In this document: positions 31,301 to 43,100 of the stretch, piece by piece
How positions within the stretch are numbered: position 1 is the stretch's first letter
Layout of the letters: every line of letters starts with the position of its first letter
Origin: Anaeramoeba flamelloides
Taxonomy: Eukaryota > Metamonada > Anaeramoebidae
NCBI GenBank assembly: GCA_027625915.1
Contig: JANTQA010000063.1
Coordinates: forward strand, 682,001 to 746,000
DNA: 64,000 bases
Direction of reading: 5' to 3'
Translations under genes and position numbers: made by a program
Notes under the pieces: model-generated
Databases searched by the model: none
Seen by the model: only the letters and a program-made list of their open reading frames with translations
Told to the model about the DNA's origin: nothing

Positions 31301-34300
31301 TTTTCTTTCGAATTTATTCCCATTTTTTGATTTCAAAAGGTGAAAAGTGGAGAAATTGAATCTAGAATTATTTTTTTTCTCTTTTTTAAAGTCTTTTAGA
31401 ATCAGCTAGAGGAAACTTATCAGGGTTAAATAATTATCTATAAACACCAAAAAATGATCTTATGAAAAAATTGTTAATTTTTTACGACTTTTTTGGCAAT
31501 TCAATATTTGGTTACATTCTTTGAGTCAATTCAATTTTATGTTCAAAAGTTTACTTTCAATTAAATTCTAATAATCAAATTAAAATTACACAATTTCCTA
31601 AAACTATTGGAATCAATACTATTAAGAATTCGATTTCTCTAGGTTAAATTCACCAAAAAAAAAAAGAAAAAAAGTCCACTTTTTTATATTTTTGTTCTTT
31701 TTTTTTTTTTTATTGTGATCAATTTTTTTTAATTGCCCATTTCCAGCAATAAACAGAAAAAAGAAGGTTCTTTTTAGAAAAAAAAATACCTTTTAAGTGT
31801 TTATTTTTACAACATTGGAAAGACTCTAATGATTACAAATGATAAAAATCACCTAAAGATGGAACCATAAAGTTGTACCACTGTTGGACCATTTTGGTAT
31901 TTAACAATACAAATAAACCATTTGTATTATTGGATTGATAATCGAAAAAATAATCTTGATAAGGGATCAATTTTCTTAATTTTGAATCATCAATTTTTTT
32001 CAAAATGTCTTTAATAAACAAAAAAAATAAGATTAGTGGCAAATTTAAAATGTTTTTTTATTGTTCTAGATATAGAAAGGGTTGTACATTTTGAAAAAAA
32101 AATAGTTTTTCTTTTATTATTTATTGATGCAAGAAGTTTAAATTACATTCTAGATGTCCTTTTACTTAAATTTCCTCAAAGGTAATTTAAGAGTAAAATC
32201 ATAGATTTCACGATTATTGAAGGGAAAGACATACACAAATTTTTTTTATATGGTTAAAAAGGCAAAAGTAAAAAATTTACATTTTAAAAAAAGAAAAAGA
32301 AAAAAGGAAAAAAAACAAAGAAATTTAAAAAGGATTTATAAGAAGCAATTGGTAAAAAACCAAAAAAAAAAAATCAATGCTATCTTTAATTAAGGACCCC
32401 CAAAATCACAGCCACGATACCTTTGGTTGATTTAATAATTTGATAATTGATCATGAATGTTCACTTGGGGATCGTTGTTTAAGTTGTTTGAATTTCCTTT
32501 TTTTTTTTTGATCTGATTTGCTTTAAACTTTTGGTCATTTTTAGGCTTTGCTTTTTTGTTTTTATTTTCAAGTTACTTATACTTTCGTGTTTCAGTTTCA
32601 CAGTATTCGCAAGTAATCACTTGATCTTTTTTCTTTGTAACTCTTCTTCACAATATAAAGAAGATTCAGCCAGGGAAAAAATAGAAAACAATAAAAAAAG
32701 GTTTTTCTATTTGATTGCTGTGAAATAAAAATGATCTCAGAAGTTTCATGTGGCAAATATAAAATTAAAAGTTTTCTTTAAAGGTTTTGTAGATTTTTTT
32801 AATTTGATTTTAATCTTCGGTTTATCTATTATTTATCTTATATTATCTTTAATTGATTTTATAAAATTAGCTAGTAACTTTAACAAAATAATGTTTTTAT
32901 AAACAAAAGTCGGTGAAAAACAAAATACAAAAGGATATTAAAAGAAAAAAAAAAGTAGGCTAAGGGAGTAGTATTTTTAAAAATAAAATGAAATATTGTC
33001 AAGATCTTCTAAAAAAATTTTTTTTTGTAATTTGTGTTTCGACTTCTGGAAGGGATGAGTTAGTCCCATTTTAAAAATTTATTTAATTTGAGTCTCTTTT
33101 TTGAAATTCGAAATTCTCATGTTTCCAATATAAAACGGAAAAAAATAACCTATAATTTTTATTAATTATTAAGTTAATTCTTGAAAATAGTGAAACATAT
33201 TTTTGGTATTTTGTTGGATTGTCTTGATTTTAAAAGAAAATTTTTTATTTGGTTATTATTTTTAATAATTATTAATCTTTCAAGTCAAATATTAGCTCAA
33301 TAAAACTAATATTGTGGTATTGGTGATTAAATAACTCAAAATTTGATAGAAACTTAACATAAGTTTATCAATGGAATTTAGATCTCTTCTTCAAATTTTT
33401 TTTTTTTCTTTAAAGTTTGAAAAAAGTCTTTTTCGTTTTCAAAAACTGAAAAAAAATTACAAAATAATTTTCAATTTTGAAAAATTTTTTTAACACATTG
33501 TTTGGTCTTATTCACAATAACCATTATAACAATTCAAATCATTTTTGGAATAAAAAAATTGATTTTGAATATTGAGGAAAAAATTAACTAATTCCCAAAT
33601 ATCTTCAAGAAAATTTTATTTTTTGAAAAACCTAATTTTATCTTAAAACAAAAACAAAATTTCTAAGTAAAAAATTTTTTATTGGTTGGAAAAAATATTG
33701 ATTAAAACCCCTATCCTTTATTAAAACAATATATTAATATTTTACAATAGGTTCAATATATAAATAAATTGATTAACCAAGATATTTATCTCAAAAAAGA
33801 AAAAAAATCTATATTAATTCATATTGAAGAAATTAATAAAGTATAATGTTTAAATGATGATAAAAATAGACTAATAGATGAAATAAAAACTGTTATATAC
33901 TTTATAAAGAAAATCCGATCATACTAAAAAAAAAAAAAAATTTTTTTTTATAGCTTTTTTCTTTATTCTTGATTTGTTGTGAACTTCCAATGTAAAAATC
34001 AATAAACTAAATAATAATATTATGAATAACAAGTTTTTAATATTTTTCACACTTTGTTGTTAGATACTAATAACTTACAATATTTTTGATGCTTTATTTT
34101 ATTTTTTTTTTTTTCCAACTTTTTCCTTTTCTTTAATTAAATTAAATATCCGGAATAAAACAATTCAAATCATTTAAAAAAATCTTCAATAGGCTTTTTA
34201 TAAAATTCAAATTTAATTTATTTATATTTATTATTCCTTTCTTTTATTTATTATTATAACTAATATTTGATGTTGTATTTTTTTTTTTTTTTGTATTTGT

Positions 34301-36024
34301 TTAAATCTTCTTTTTATTATTATTATTTTCTATTCTTGAAATAGGCATTTTACAAAATAACAAAAAAAATAATAACAAGTTTAAAATGTTCAACTAAGGA
34401 ATGCAAATATCCCATTCTTCAGCACATTTTATTATTAATCAAAAATAATTATAATAATTTTGAGGATTATTGTGTTGATTTTTATTTAAATCACGATGAT
34501 GCGATTTATAATCAAAAAATAAAAATAAAAATTCTCGCGGAAATATGTTCATTAAAAAATTATGAAATTGTTCTGAAACAGCTATTAAATTATTTGTATT
34601 GGAATAATTTAAAATTAAATATGAGAATTTATATTATTAAGAAAATTAAAAAAATCTCATATAAATTGAGAAGTGTAAATAGATATTTATATCCAAAATT
34701 AATTGATGTTGTTGATAATACAATCCCTGATATTTCTGTGCGTTCGTTATTAATTGTGAAGGATTTGCTTCGATTTGATTCAAATCTGGTAATCACGCCA
34801 TTTACTTGCAGAGTGTCGATATTGTTCAATAACCAGCATGTTGCTAATACCAAAAAACATTTAATTTGGATTATTGGCAAATATTATAGCAAAATTGAAA
34901 ATGTTGATCAGATGTTAAAAGTGCTTGTTAAGAATTTTTTTCAAGAAAAAAATACAAATATACAATTAGAAATTGTAAATACTTTAGTAAAATGTTATCT
35001 AATGTCACCTGAAAAATATAAAATTATCTTACCCAATATATTTTCAAAAATTTTAAACAATTGTGGCGACATTGATTTAAGAGAAAGGGTTTTTTTTTAT
35101 TCAAAAATTTTAAATTATAATGTACAAGCTGCTAAACAAATTATTTTCCCAAAAATAATAACTAAATACCAACACAAGAAGAAATTAGATTTATATAATT
35201 ATTTATATCAAAATTTTAATACATTATCTGTTTGCTATATGAAACCTTTTGATTATTTTAATAATTATTCCAATTTAAATAAAGAATCCGAAGAAAGCGA
35301 TATTGATCTTTATGATGATAATAATAATAATAATAATAATAATAAAATCAATTATTTTAATTATTTTACTGATTCTGGATCCGATTCTGGTTCTGGTTCT
35401 AGTTCAGGATCCGATTCTGGATCTGAATCTGGTCCTAATCTTGAAGGTGAATATGAGAAAATATCGAATAATAGTTCAAAATTAAATAACCAGCAGAAAA
35501 AATCTGGAAATAATATAAAAATGAATTTGAATAACATTTCTTTTGAAAGAGACTATTATTATGACAATGCCAACAACTTATTAGAGCGAGAAGGGGATGA
35601 CGATGAAGAGTATTTTCAAAATCATGATTCACAATTGTTTTATGATTTAAATTTATTAAATATAATCCCAAAACAAAAAATTCTATTAAATAAAGAAAAC
35701 TATTTAACGTTAAAACAATTTAAAAAAATATGGTTCAAGGATTTATTTATTAATGTAATTCATATTACACTTTGTAAATCATATAATTTAAATAGTGTTC
35801 AAAATCTACTTAATCAAAACAATATACATGTTCTTTCTTCAAAAATGCACTTGAAAGAAATGCAATTGCTTTGTTCCTCTATTGAATTAAAAACGGAAAA
35901 TTATATTTTATTACAGATGTCCATTTCAAATAATAATTTAAAGTGTACATTAAAATCAAATGATGATCTATTCCTAAGCAAATTTGAATTTTTTTTCAAC
36001 AATATTTTCAAAACAAATAAATAA
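28304..36024 (+). CDS. AP4B1: AP-4 complex beta subunit-like adaptin, three exons
   Basis: Exons 28304-28617, 28766-29246 and 34345-36024 join in phase to 824 residues. The trunk (1 to about 585) is a beta-adaptin HEAT solenoid: SLLPQIIVSMGDF..KLVYTLL, SIRTMASI across the first junction, VVRNACLMAYFELVDR, and later ERVFFYSKILNYNVQAAKQI. The segment STVLLQERIILHFLSKID and the DIFLHYSQTFPQL region align better with AP-4 beta than with AP-1/2 or AP-3. A flexible linker (about 590-700) has poly-Asn and an acidic Ser/Gly/Asp repeat. Residues about 700-824 (NYLTLKQFKKIWFKDL onward) form the single C-terminal appendage typical of AP-4 beta. AP-4 is a clathrin-independent coat at the trans-Golgi network. 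The Ser-rich acidic linker resembles AP-3 beta, so subtype is less sure than family. Confidence 0.85.
28618..28765 (+). other. Intron 1 of the AP-4 beta gene
   Basis: Donor TCTAT|GTAACTAAT and acceptor TCCATTAG|TTGT. Excision of 148 nt joins MAS(I) to CTEHTLEYFFTLF, the length expected between these helices in beta adaptins. A nearer acceptor at 28682 breaks the phase, and one at 28651 would insert about 30 low-complexity residues. Confidence 0.75.
29350..29535 (+). repeat. Copy of dispersed repeat S (3' block)
   Basis: Matches 51140-51325 in the same orientation, including ATTATTGTT..GATCCATTTTTCTCATTTTTG. Non-coding, in AP-4 beta intron 2. Confidence 0.6.
30745..31665 (+). repeat. 0.92 kb repeat, copy 1 (inside AP-4 beta intron 2)
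   Basis: Aligns over its whole length with the reverse complement of 60910-61832, with scattered substitutions and small gaps. Shared landmarks include TAGTAATCACGTGCTAAATT, GAGCACCTCAAAAAGTG and TTATCAGGGTTAAATAATTA. It starts TGGAAACAAACAG and ends AAATTCACCA. It has no TIR and no protein frame. The TG...CA tips would allow a solitary LTR, but without internal sequence or target duplication this is only a guess. Confidence 0.75.
31836..32042 (-). other. Orphan protein-like frame in AP-4 beta intron
   Basis: Minus-strand frame ending at the stop near 31833 with ordinary composition: DILKKIDDSKLRKLIPYQDY, then FFDYQSNNTNGLFVLLNT and VQQWYNFMVPSLGDFYHL. It is preceded by TTTTTTTTGTTTATTAAAG, which could be a splice acceptor at about 32010. 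No family is recognised and no partner exon found. It could be an exon of a nested minus-strand gene, a decayed fragment, or chance. Confidence 0.25.
32085..32745 (+). repeat. Dispersed repeat R, copy in AP-4 beta intron
   Basis: Blocks TTAAATTACATTCTAGATGTCC, TCATAGATTTCACGATTATT, GGTTAAAAAGGCAAAAG, CAAGTTACTTATACTTTC and CTTTGTAACTCTTCTTC occur in the same order as at 36185-36775. Non-coding. Confidence 0.7.
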
Positions 36025-36034
36025 TTTTATGTAG

Positions 36035-36775
36035 AATAAAAATAAAAATTATTCACATCATTTTAAATATTTTTAAATTTATTAATTTAATAATTCGTTA
36101 TATTTGACTAAATTTTACTTTAGAATATAAATTTTGTTATTAGGACAGAAAGTGTACTCTATTTATTTTATCTCGAAAAAAAAAAAGTTATTATTATGAT
36201 TGAAAAGGTGTAAATTACACTCTAAATGTCCTTTTATCTAAATTTACTTTAGAAAAGAAATTTGAGCCTATAATTATACATTCCACAATTATTCAAGGAA
36301 ATGACATGACTCAAATTATTTTTATGGTCAAAAGGCAAAAACAAAAAATCGAAAAGAAAAAAGGAAAAAAAAATAAATTTAAAATCAGTTAAAAGAGGGT
36401 TTTAAACAATGAATAAATAAAAAAATATTTATTGCAATCATTGAATAAATAATATTCAAAATCAAACCTACGTGACCTTTGATTCATTTATTTTTGTTTG
36501 ACCATTCATCATGAAAGTTAAATTTTGGATAAATGTTTAATTGTTGTAATTTCTTTTTTTTTTTACTGTTCCTCTAATTTTGCTTTAAACATTTGACCAT
36601 TTTTAGCCTTTGCTTTTTACGTTTTTATTTTCAAGTTATTACTCATACTTGTTTATTTCAACTTCAGTATTAGTAAGTATCCATTGGTCTACTTCCTTTG
36701 TAACTCTTCTTCTCAATATATAGAATTTTCAACTAGGGGAAAAATGGAACCCAATATAATGATAGTTTTTTTTTA
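36035..36775 (+). repeat. Dispersed repeat R, longest copy (AP-4 beta 3' flank)
   Basis: Begins just after the AP-4 beta stop. The first 150 bp (CACATCATTTTAAATATTTT onward) are almost identical to 52945-53095. The next block matches 32110-32260 and 53090-53210, and the last (CTTTGTAACTCTTCTTCTC) matches 32640 and 14990. It may overlap the AP-4 beta 3' UTR. Confidence 0.75.
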
Positions 36776-37919
36776 TATTCTTCAGGTATTCTGTAATTGA
36801 TTTATTTTTCTTTATCTTTTTCAAATAAGATTTGATTTAGTAGTTATTTGAATATATAAAATATCAAAAATTCCTAAAAATGAGATTTGATAAAAAAGAA
36901 AAACTTTTGTAAAACATTTATTTTCTCAAATCCAAAATACAAACTAAAAAAGATATGATCTTTTTATTAAATTATAATTATAAGTAATATTAAACCATTT
37001 AAAAATGATAATTCATTTCTGAAAAGTTGATAAACAGAATTATTAATTAATTTTTAGTAATTATAGTGAAATACTATGTTCTGTTATGTATATATTTGTG
37101 TAGGGGTATGCTTATTAATAAAAAGATTTTATATTTATTTATTCTAATAATTATGATTTCTTATTATTTTTGAAGGTGTGGAAACTGTATTGATACAATT
37201 GGAATTTTATTGTAAAACATTTTTCACTTTTTTTTTGGTTTTATTTTTCTTATATTTTCCTAAGAGACACTTGATTGTTTTTTTATTGGTTTATCGCTTG
37301 GTTAATTTTTTTATTTGATATTTGTTTTATTTTATAATTTGAATTTGTTGGGGAGTGTCATCATATTGTTTAATATAAAAAACAAAACAATTAAGATATT
37401 TTTCAAATCAAATTTTCCAAATAGAAATGTTGCCCCACACTAATAAAAAAAATTGAAAATTGTGAGTACATCATTACTTATGGAAAAAAAAACTTCTTAC
37501 TTTTTTACGAATTAATAAATATAAAAAAGTTCATTGATCAATATATTTTTTGAAAGGAAAATATAAATAGGGGTGTTAGATAATATACGATATTCCGAAA
37601 TTTCCAAACTAAAATTTAGAAAAGTGTTATTTTATCTCTTCCTTTATACTTGTTTTCCAAAAAAGACTTTGAAAAATTATTAAAAAAAAATTAAAATGAA
37701 GCAAAAAATAAATAAAATTCTCAAGATTTACAACCTTAAAATCACCTTATTTATAAAACTCCAATGAATTTATAGTACTTTCATTTTCAAATTCTGGTTT
37801 TGGAAACGGCTTTACAAAAATAACATTATTAAATAATCAAAAAGAGACAAAAAAAGTGAAGATGGGACAACGAAGAACTAAAATAATAAGGATTAACATA
37901 ATATACAATATTATGTAAT
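36776..37919. other. Intergenic, no gene seen
   Basis: AT-rich sequence between repeat R and the 0.6 kb element. No frame or repeat recognised apart from homopolymers. Confidence 0.5.
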
Positions 37920-38530
37920 ATACATACCTATATATTTATATATATATATAAATCCATAATAAAATTAAGCACCATTTTTTTTCTATTTAATATTTTTTGA
38001 AATCTAATCTTATAACTTCATTCAATTAACAACTGATATAATTTTTTTTAGAATAAAAACACTCTCAACTTTTGAATATCGAAAATTATTTTTTGAAATT
38101 ACTGTGCACTTTTTTATTTATATTGAAATAATTGGAGTTGAGAAAATTTTGAAATCAAAGAATAACATAATATATTAAATTAGAATACTTTTCTAGAGAG
38201 TTTATCTTTTTAGTTGAACTTTTTTTTTAATTTTACCATTTGAAAATAAAAAAAAACATTTGAAAACCAAATTAGTCCCTTTTATGAAAACTAAACTCCC
38301 ATAATTTAGAATTTGTTTTAGCAAATGAGTTATAACAAGAGAGTGTATCAAAAAATATACATAATTTCAGCTTTGAATTCAATTATTTTGGCAAAAAATT
38401 TTTTCAAGAAAAAGTTCAATTGAAACTTTATTTATTTTTATTTTTTGATTTTGTTTTTTTAATTTTTTTAATAGAAGATATTTGATCAGTTTTCAATTTT
38501 TAGTGTTTTTTGGGTCGAGGGGACACGCGC
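37920..38530 (+). mobile_element. 0.6 kb DNA element, copy 1 (5' of G-alpha)
   Basis: Matches 43641-44216 in reverse complement along its length, with landmarks AAAATTAAGCACCATTTTTT, AATAAAAACACTCTCAACTT, TTTAGTTGAACTTTTTTT and TTTGGGTCGAGGGGACA. Its tips are worn. The right end runs into CGCGCG(TA)n at 38526-38562. Confidence 0.7.

Positions 38531-38562
<32 letters not shown>
38526..38562. repeat. CGCGCG(TA)n microsatellite
   Basis: CACGCGCG followed by about 15 TA units. CpG-rich words are very rare in this window, so the CGCG tip stands out. Confidence 0.9.
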
Positions 38563-38564
<2 letters not shown>

Positions 38565-38646
38565 ATATATGAGTTTAAGGAGAATAATCCTTAAGAGAAA
38601 TATATGTCAATTAAAAAATTGAAAATCAATAGAGTTTGAAATTGGT

Positions 38647-39862
38647 TTAAGGGAGTAAGCACATATTACCATCTTGATAATTTTTAATAGTGTAAAAATT
38701 ACTGAAAAAATATTGTTTAAGTGCCACCAGATATTGAAACTTTGAAACCACAATATCATTTTTTGCTCTATTTATGAAAAGAAAGTGAATACAAAGTGAT
38801 TCAGAGTTGAATCTTTCATTTTTCAATTTTTTGAACAGTTTTTTTTTGATTTCAATTTTTGGATTTTTACTAAATTAAGTTATATGGATCGAGAAATATG
38901 TTTATACGAATGAGTGAAATTAATCCAAGAGTAAACTCAAAAAAAGATTCCCAAAAAGCTGTATATCCTAAACAAATATTTTCTTTTTTAAGAATCAAAC
39001 ACGAAAGACAACCTTTCTCAAATAAATTTGTTGAAATCAAAAATGAAAAAAAAAAAATTGATAAGCCTATTTTCAAAGATTTTTTTTCTTTATATTCTTA
39101 ATTTGTGTGGGTCACAATAGTTTATAACCTTAAAAATCTCACTCCATAACTATTTATTATTAATTTACAAAATATTATTTTACAAATTTACTTTCAAAAT
39201 TCAATTTTCAAATATTTTTTTAGCTAGAAAATCAAAAATAAAGAATACTTTTTCAAAAATTGAATAAAGGAGTTGAATTTCAAAAAACAGTGACAAAAGA
39301 TTCAACCCAAAATAAATGAAAAAATTAGAAAAAATTTCAATCATAATTAGGAATTATTTTTCGTTCTCATTTTAAGTGAAAATAAATAATTATAAAACTA
39401 AATGAATTAATCCAATAAATCTTTATTTATGAACAAGAATTTAATAAATATCCTATTTTCTGAACCCAATAAGAATTAGAGGAATTAAATAAAAATAGGA
39501 TTTTTAAATTCATTTAGGGAATTCTTTAGAAATTAAAAGTAATTTGGTTCTCAAAATTTATACACACCAAAGTATTTCCATGAAGAATTAAAAACAAAAC
39601 CAAATTAAGAAGAAGAAATTGAATCAAAGGTTCCAGATAAGATCAAGAAATAAATGATTTTTATTTATTTTTTCTTGATCAATCTTTTTCATTTTTTTGA
39701 ATTCCATTTTTTAATTGGTATGAAAATATATTATACTAGGAGATATTTCACTTCCGTATTATTAAAATATCAATATATTTGGTAAAAGAAATGATTTAAA
39801 GAATTGAGTTTCATATAAATGATGGCACTCAAAATTTGAAAAATATGTTCTTACTCCCTTAA
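38647..39862. mobile_element. 1.2 kb TIR element (TTAAGGGAGTA family)
   Basis: Left TTTAAGGGAGTAAGCACATA and right TATGTTCTTACTCCCTTAA are inverted repeats of about 20 bp, with weaker inward similarity (AAGTGCCACCA / GATGGCACTC). TTAA is present at both tips. A 67-codon frame (38898-39101) has no recognisable domain. It shares termini with the element at 7.8 kb. Confidence 0.6.
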
Positions 39863-40131
39863 TAAATGTATAAATTGAAAAATAAGATTTTTGACTTGAA
39901 ATTTCTTAAAGGGTATTAAAGTGAAAAGGATATAAAGTGTGTAATTTTCTCTTTATCCAGAAAAAAAAAAAAGTCACTTCTAAAGGAATTATGATGTGAT
40001 CAAATTCTTGAAGGGATACACTTGAAGCTACTTAGTTTCAATTTTGTCTGTTTTAAATCAATTTTTCAAAAAGTCAAAATGTTGTTGGAATAAAATTTCA
40101 TTTTTTATTTTTTATTTTGTCTTACTGACAT
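39863..40131 (+). promoter_or_regulatory. 5' flank of the G-alpha gene
   Basis: 270 bp between a TIR element and the G-alpha start codon, presumably promoter and 5' leader. No motif recognised. Confidence 0.35.
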
Positions 40132-43100
40132 ATGGGAGGAAGAAAAAGTAAAAAAAAAAAAAAACAAAAACAAAAAAATTCTCTTAAAAATCAGGGAATC
40201 AATGATCGAATTAAACAAGAACAAGAGAAAATGGAGAACACTGTGAAAATTCTTGTCTTAGGTATGGAAATTTCTTTTTCTATTGATCTTTTTCCTTTTC
40301 AAAAAAAAAAAAAAAAACAAAGGATTGAAATTTTTTTCCAACAATTTTACAAAAACAAAAAAAATAAATATAAAAATAAATAGGGACTGGGGAGTCAGGG
40401 AAATCTACGTTTGTGAAGCAAATACAAATTTTATATAAAGCTGGGTTTAGCAAGAGCAACCAAAGTAAATAAAAACACATCTTTTTTTCTCTCTTTCCCT
40501 GAAGAGTGTTTCTTTAAACTCAATTCAATTCCATCAACAAAAAAACATAGGTATCTAAAAAATAATAACCTGTTGTTGAGAATTTATCTACAGAATTCAG
40601 AAATAATAGTAACTTCGTTCTCTATTGATTATGATTTTACCATACAAACCCCAAGAACAACTTTCTTATTTTTTTTTGCCTAAAAAGAAACAAAATGCAC
40701 ACAAGACAATTACCAACCACCTTTCACAAAAAAAATTAATTTTTCTTCCTCTTTCTTCTCTCTTTGGCTTCTTTTTTTTATTTTCAATCTAATTTTTTCA
40801 ATCATCAATAGAATTATACAAGACCAAAATACAAAGAAACCTTATTCTTCATACCAAGGAATTAATTAATGGATTACCAATTTTAGATCTTGAATTTAAA
40901 GGGAGTAAAAGAGTAAGGAATTTTGCCAATCAATTTTTATTAAATTTTTTTTTATTCAAAAGCTTTTTTTTGTTATGGGAAAAAATGTTTCTCAAATTTT
41001 TTTTTTTAAAACGATGATTTTTTCCATTAAGCAAATACAACCAACCAAAGTGCACTGTAAATCTTCAACGTTAAATAAAATGATTTTGGTTTTTCTTTTT
41101 TCAGTAAATAAAAAAAGTGGTTATTTTAAAGATCCTAACTCACAAAAATTTCCAAAAAAAAATAACAACCCACTTTTTATGTTTACCCTTTAATAAGTTC
41201 ATTAATTCTAATTCATGATTTTTCTTGGTTTGTCAAAATTCTACCCCATTAATATAAACAAAATTCAATAATAGGATCATGCTATAAAACTGCTTGAGTC
41301 TAAAACACAGACGTGTACCCACGAAACACCAGACATTGCACGTATTATCAAAGTTCTTTGGGGTGACGATGTTTTAAAATCAGCATTTGAACAACGTTCA
41401 AAACTCCAAATACCAGACACGCACGGATAGTAAAATATTTTTTTTATTTATTTTTCTTGTTGGCTGTTTTGGATTAGTGTGATCAAAAAAAGGCTTTAGC
41501 TACTATTCTCATAAAATTGCTCAAGCTAGATTTACAAATTGTTTTCTAACACCTTTTCAAACTTTTTACCCCACACCTTTTGAAAATGGCTGTCTATGAC
41601 AGAGAAATTCAAAAAAATTTCACATAATTTTTACCTTGGTTTTATTTTTTTTAAATTCAAAAACTCTACTTTCAGAACCTTTCATTTTTAAAGAACATTT
41701 CCAAGACTAATTTATTATTATTGTTTCTTTGAAATTTAAACAAGTAAAAAATTTCTAAAATTAGTTTATCTTTGAAATATTCTTTGACAAAGAACTCCTT
41801 TATCCAAAGCGAGTTAAAAATACTGATAAATTCATCGAAATATCTGAAAATTTTTAATTCATTTTCCATTTGATAAATTTTTTTACACAAGCTTTGAAGA
41901 ACCCATTATAAACGTTTAAATATGAAGAAACTTTGTAAAATTGACTCGACTTTCAAAAGATTCTTTCTCTTGAGTTGTTTTCTTTATTGAGTTCATTGAG
42001 ATTCAAAAATGGAAATTTAACTAAAAATTTCATAAAATAAATTTGAATTTATCAGTATTTACAGAATGTGAAAATTAAACTAAAAAAGTTTATAAGATTT
42101 TTAGTATTTGTCAGTATATTTGCCAACTGTTTTCAAGATCTTTTTTACCACACTTTTGATAAAAAAACTTTCCCTAACAAACCATTTTTTTTTTATTTTA
42201 TTTATGAATTTTGTATTATAAAATTCAAACACAATTTGTTTTTTAATCAAAATTTTCTTAGATAACTGGTGTGAAGAAAAAGTGAGATACTATTTGTTGC
42301 AAAATAAATCGAACAAAATTTTCATACAGCTTTCCAAAAAAAGATTTTTTCATATGATGGAACTTTCAATTTTTTTTTTCTTAAAAAAAGCTTAAATTAT
42401 TAATTTACCTTTTAGAATTGGGAACTTAGATGTTTTTATTTTAACTCTTTGGAGAATGTGTGTTTTTTTGGAAAACTGAATGAAAATATTGATCTTTTTA
42501 TTTTGCAATTAACAATAGTACAAAAAAACTGGTTCATTTTTTTTTTTTTTAAAATTTAAAAATTTAATTGAGGGACTTTGTAAAAACAGGTCAAATCAGC
42601 AGAATTTTCACTCTTCATATTATAGCCAGTTCAACTTTCAAGGCACAAACTTTCAACGAAATTTAAGGCACAAAAAAAATCTCAAATTAAGGCTTGTAAA
42701 ATTCGGATTCTCGTAAAATAATTTGTCAAAAAATAATTCCAAAAAAATGTACTTTAATTTTAGATTATTTTCTTTCTTAAATTTCGTTGAAAGTTTGTGT
42801 CTTAAAAGTTGAACTGGTGGTAATAAATTTGAAAAAATAAAAATTTCTCTGTTTATTTTGATTTCCCAGAAATAATCCCTCATATTTAAACTAAATTTCC
42901 ATATTTTTTCACACATTTAAAACATTTCAAACAATCACAACAATACAATTTCATTCAAATTGAAAATAATTTTGATTTTTGTAAAATATGAAAATCATTT
43001 TTTCATCTTTTATTTTTTTGTTTTCAGTTCATTTTTTGAATCACGTGCGTGTTTGGTTCGATCAAATTTTTTTTCAAGGAATGATATTCGGTTAAAGTTG

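Larger units (their letters stand above)
29247..34344 (+). other. 5.1 kb intron 2 of the AP-4 beta gene
   Basis: Donor AAAGAT|GTAACC and acceptor TTGAAATAG|GCATTT, both phase 0. The junction LTKD|AFYKITKK keeps the adaptin alignment without a gap. It holds repeat pieces at 29350-29535, 30745-31665 and 32085-32745. An open 52-codon stretch beginning at an AG at 29331 belongs to a repeat that recurs at 51.1 kb and is not taken as an exon. Confidence 0.8.

Noticed and set aside
43050-43075. GGTTCGATC word suggesting a tRNA T-arm
   Set aside because: No acceptor, D or anticodon stems can be drawn around it. It is part of repeat S.
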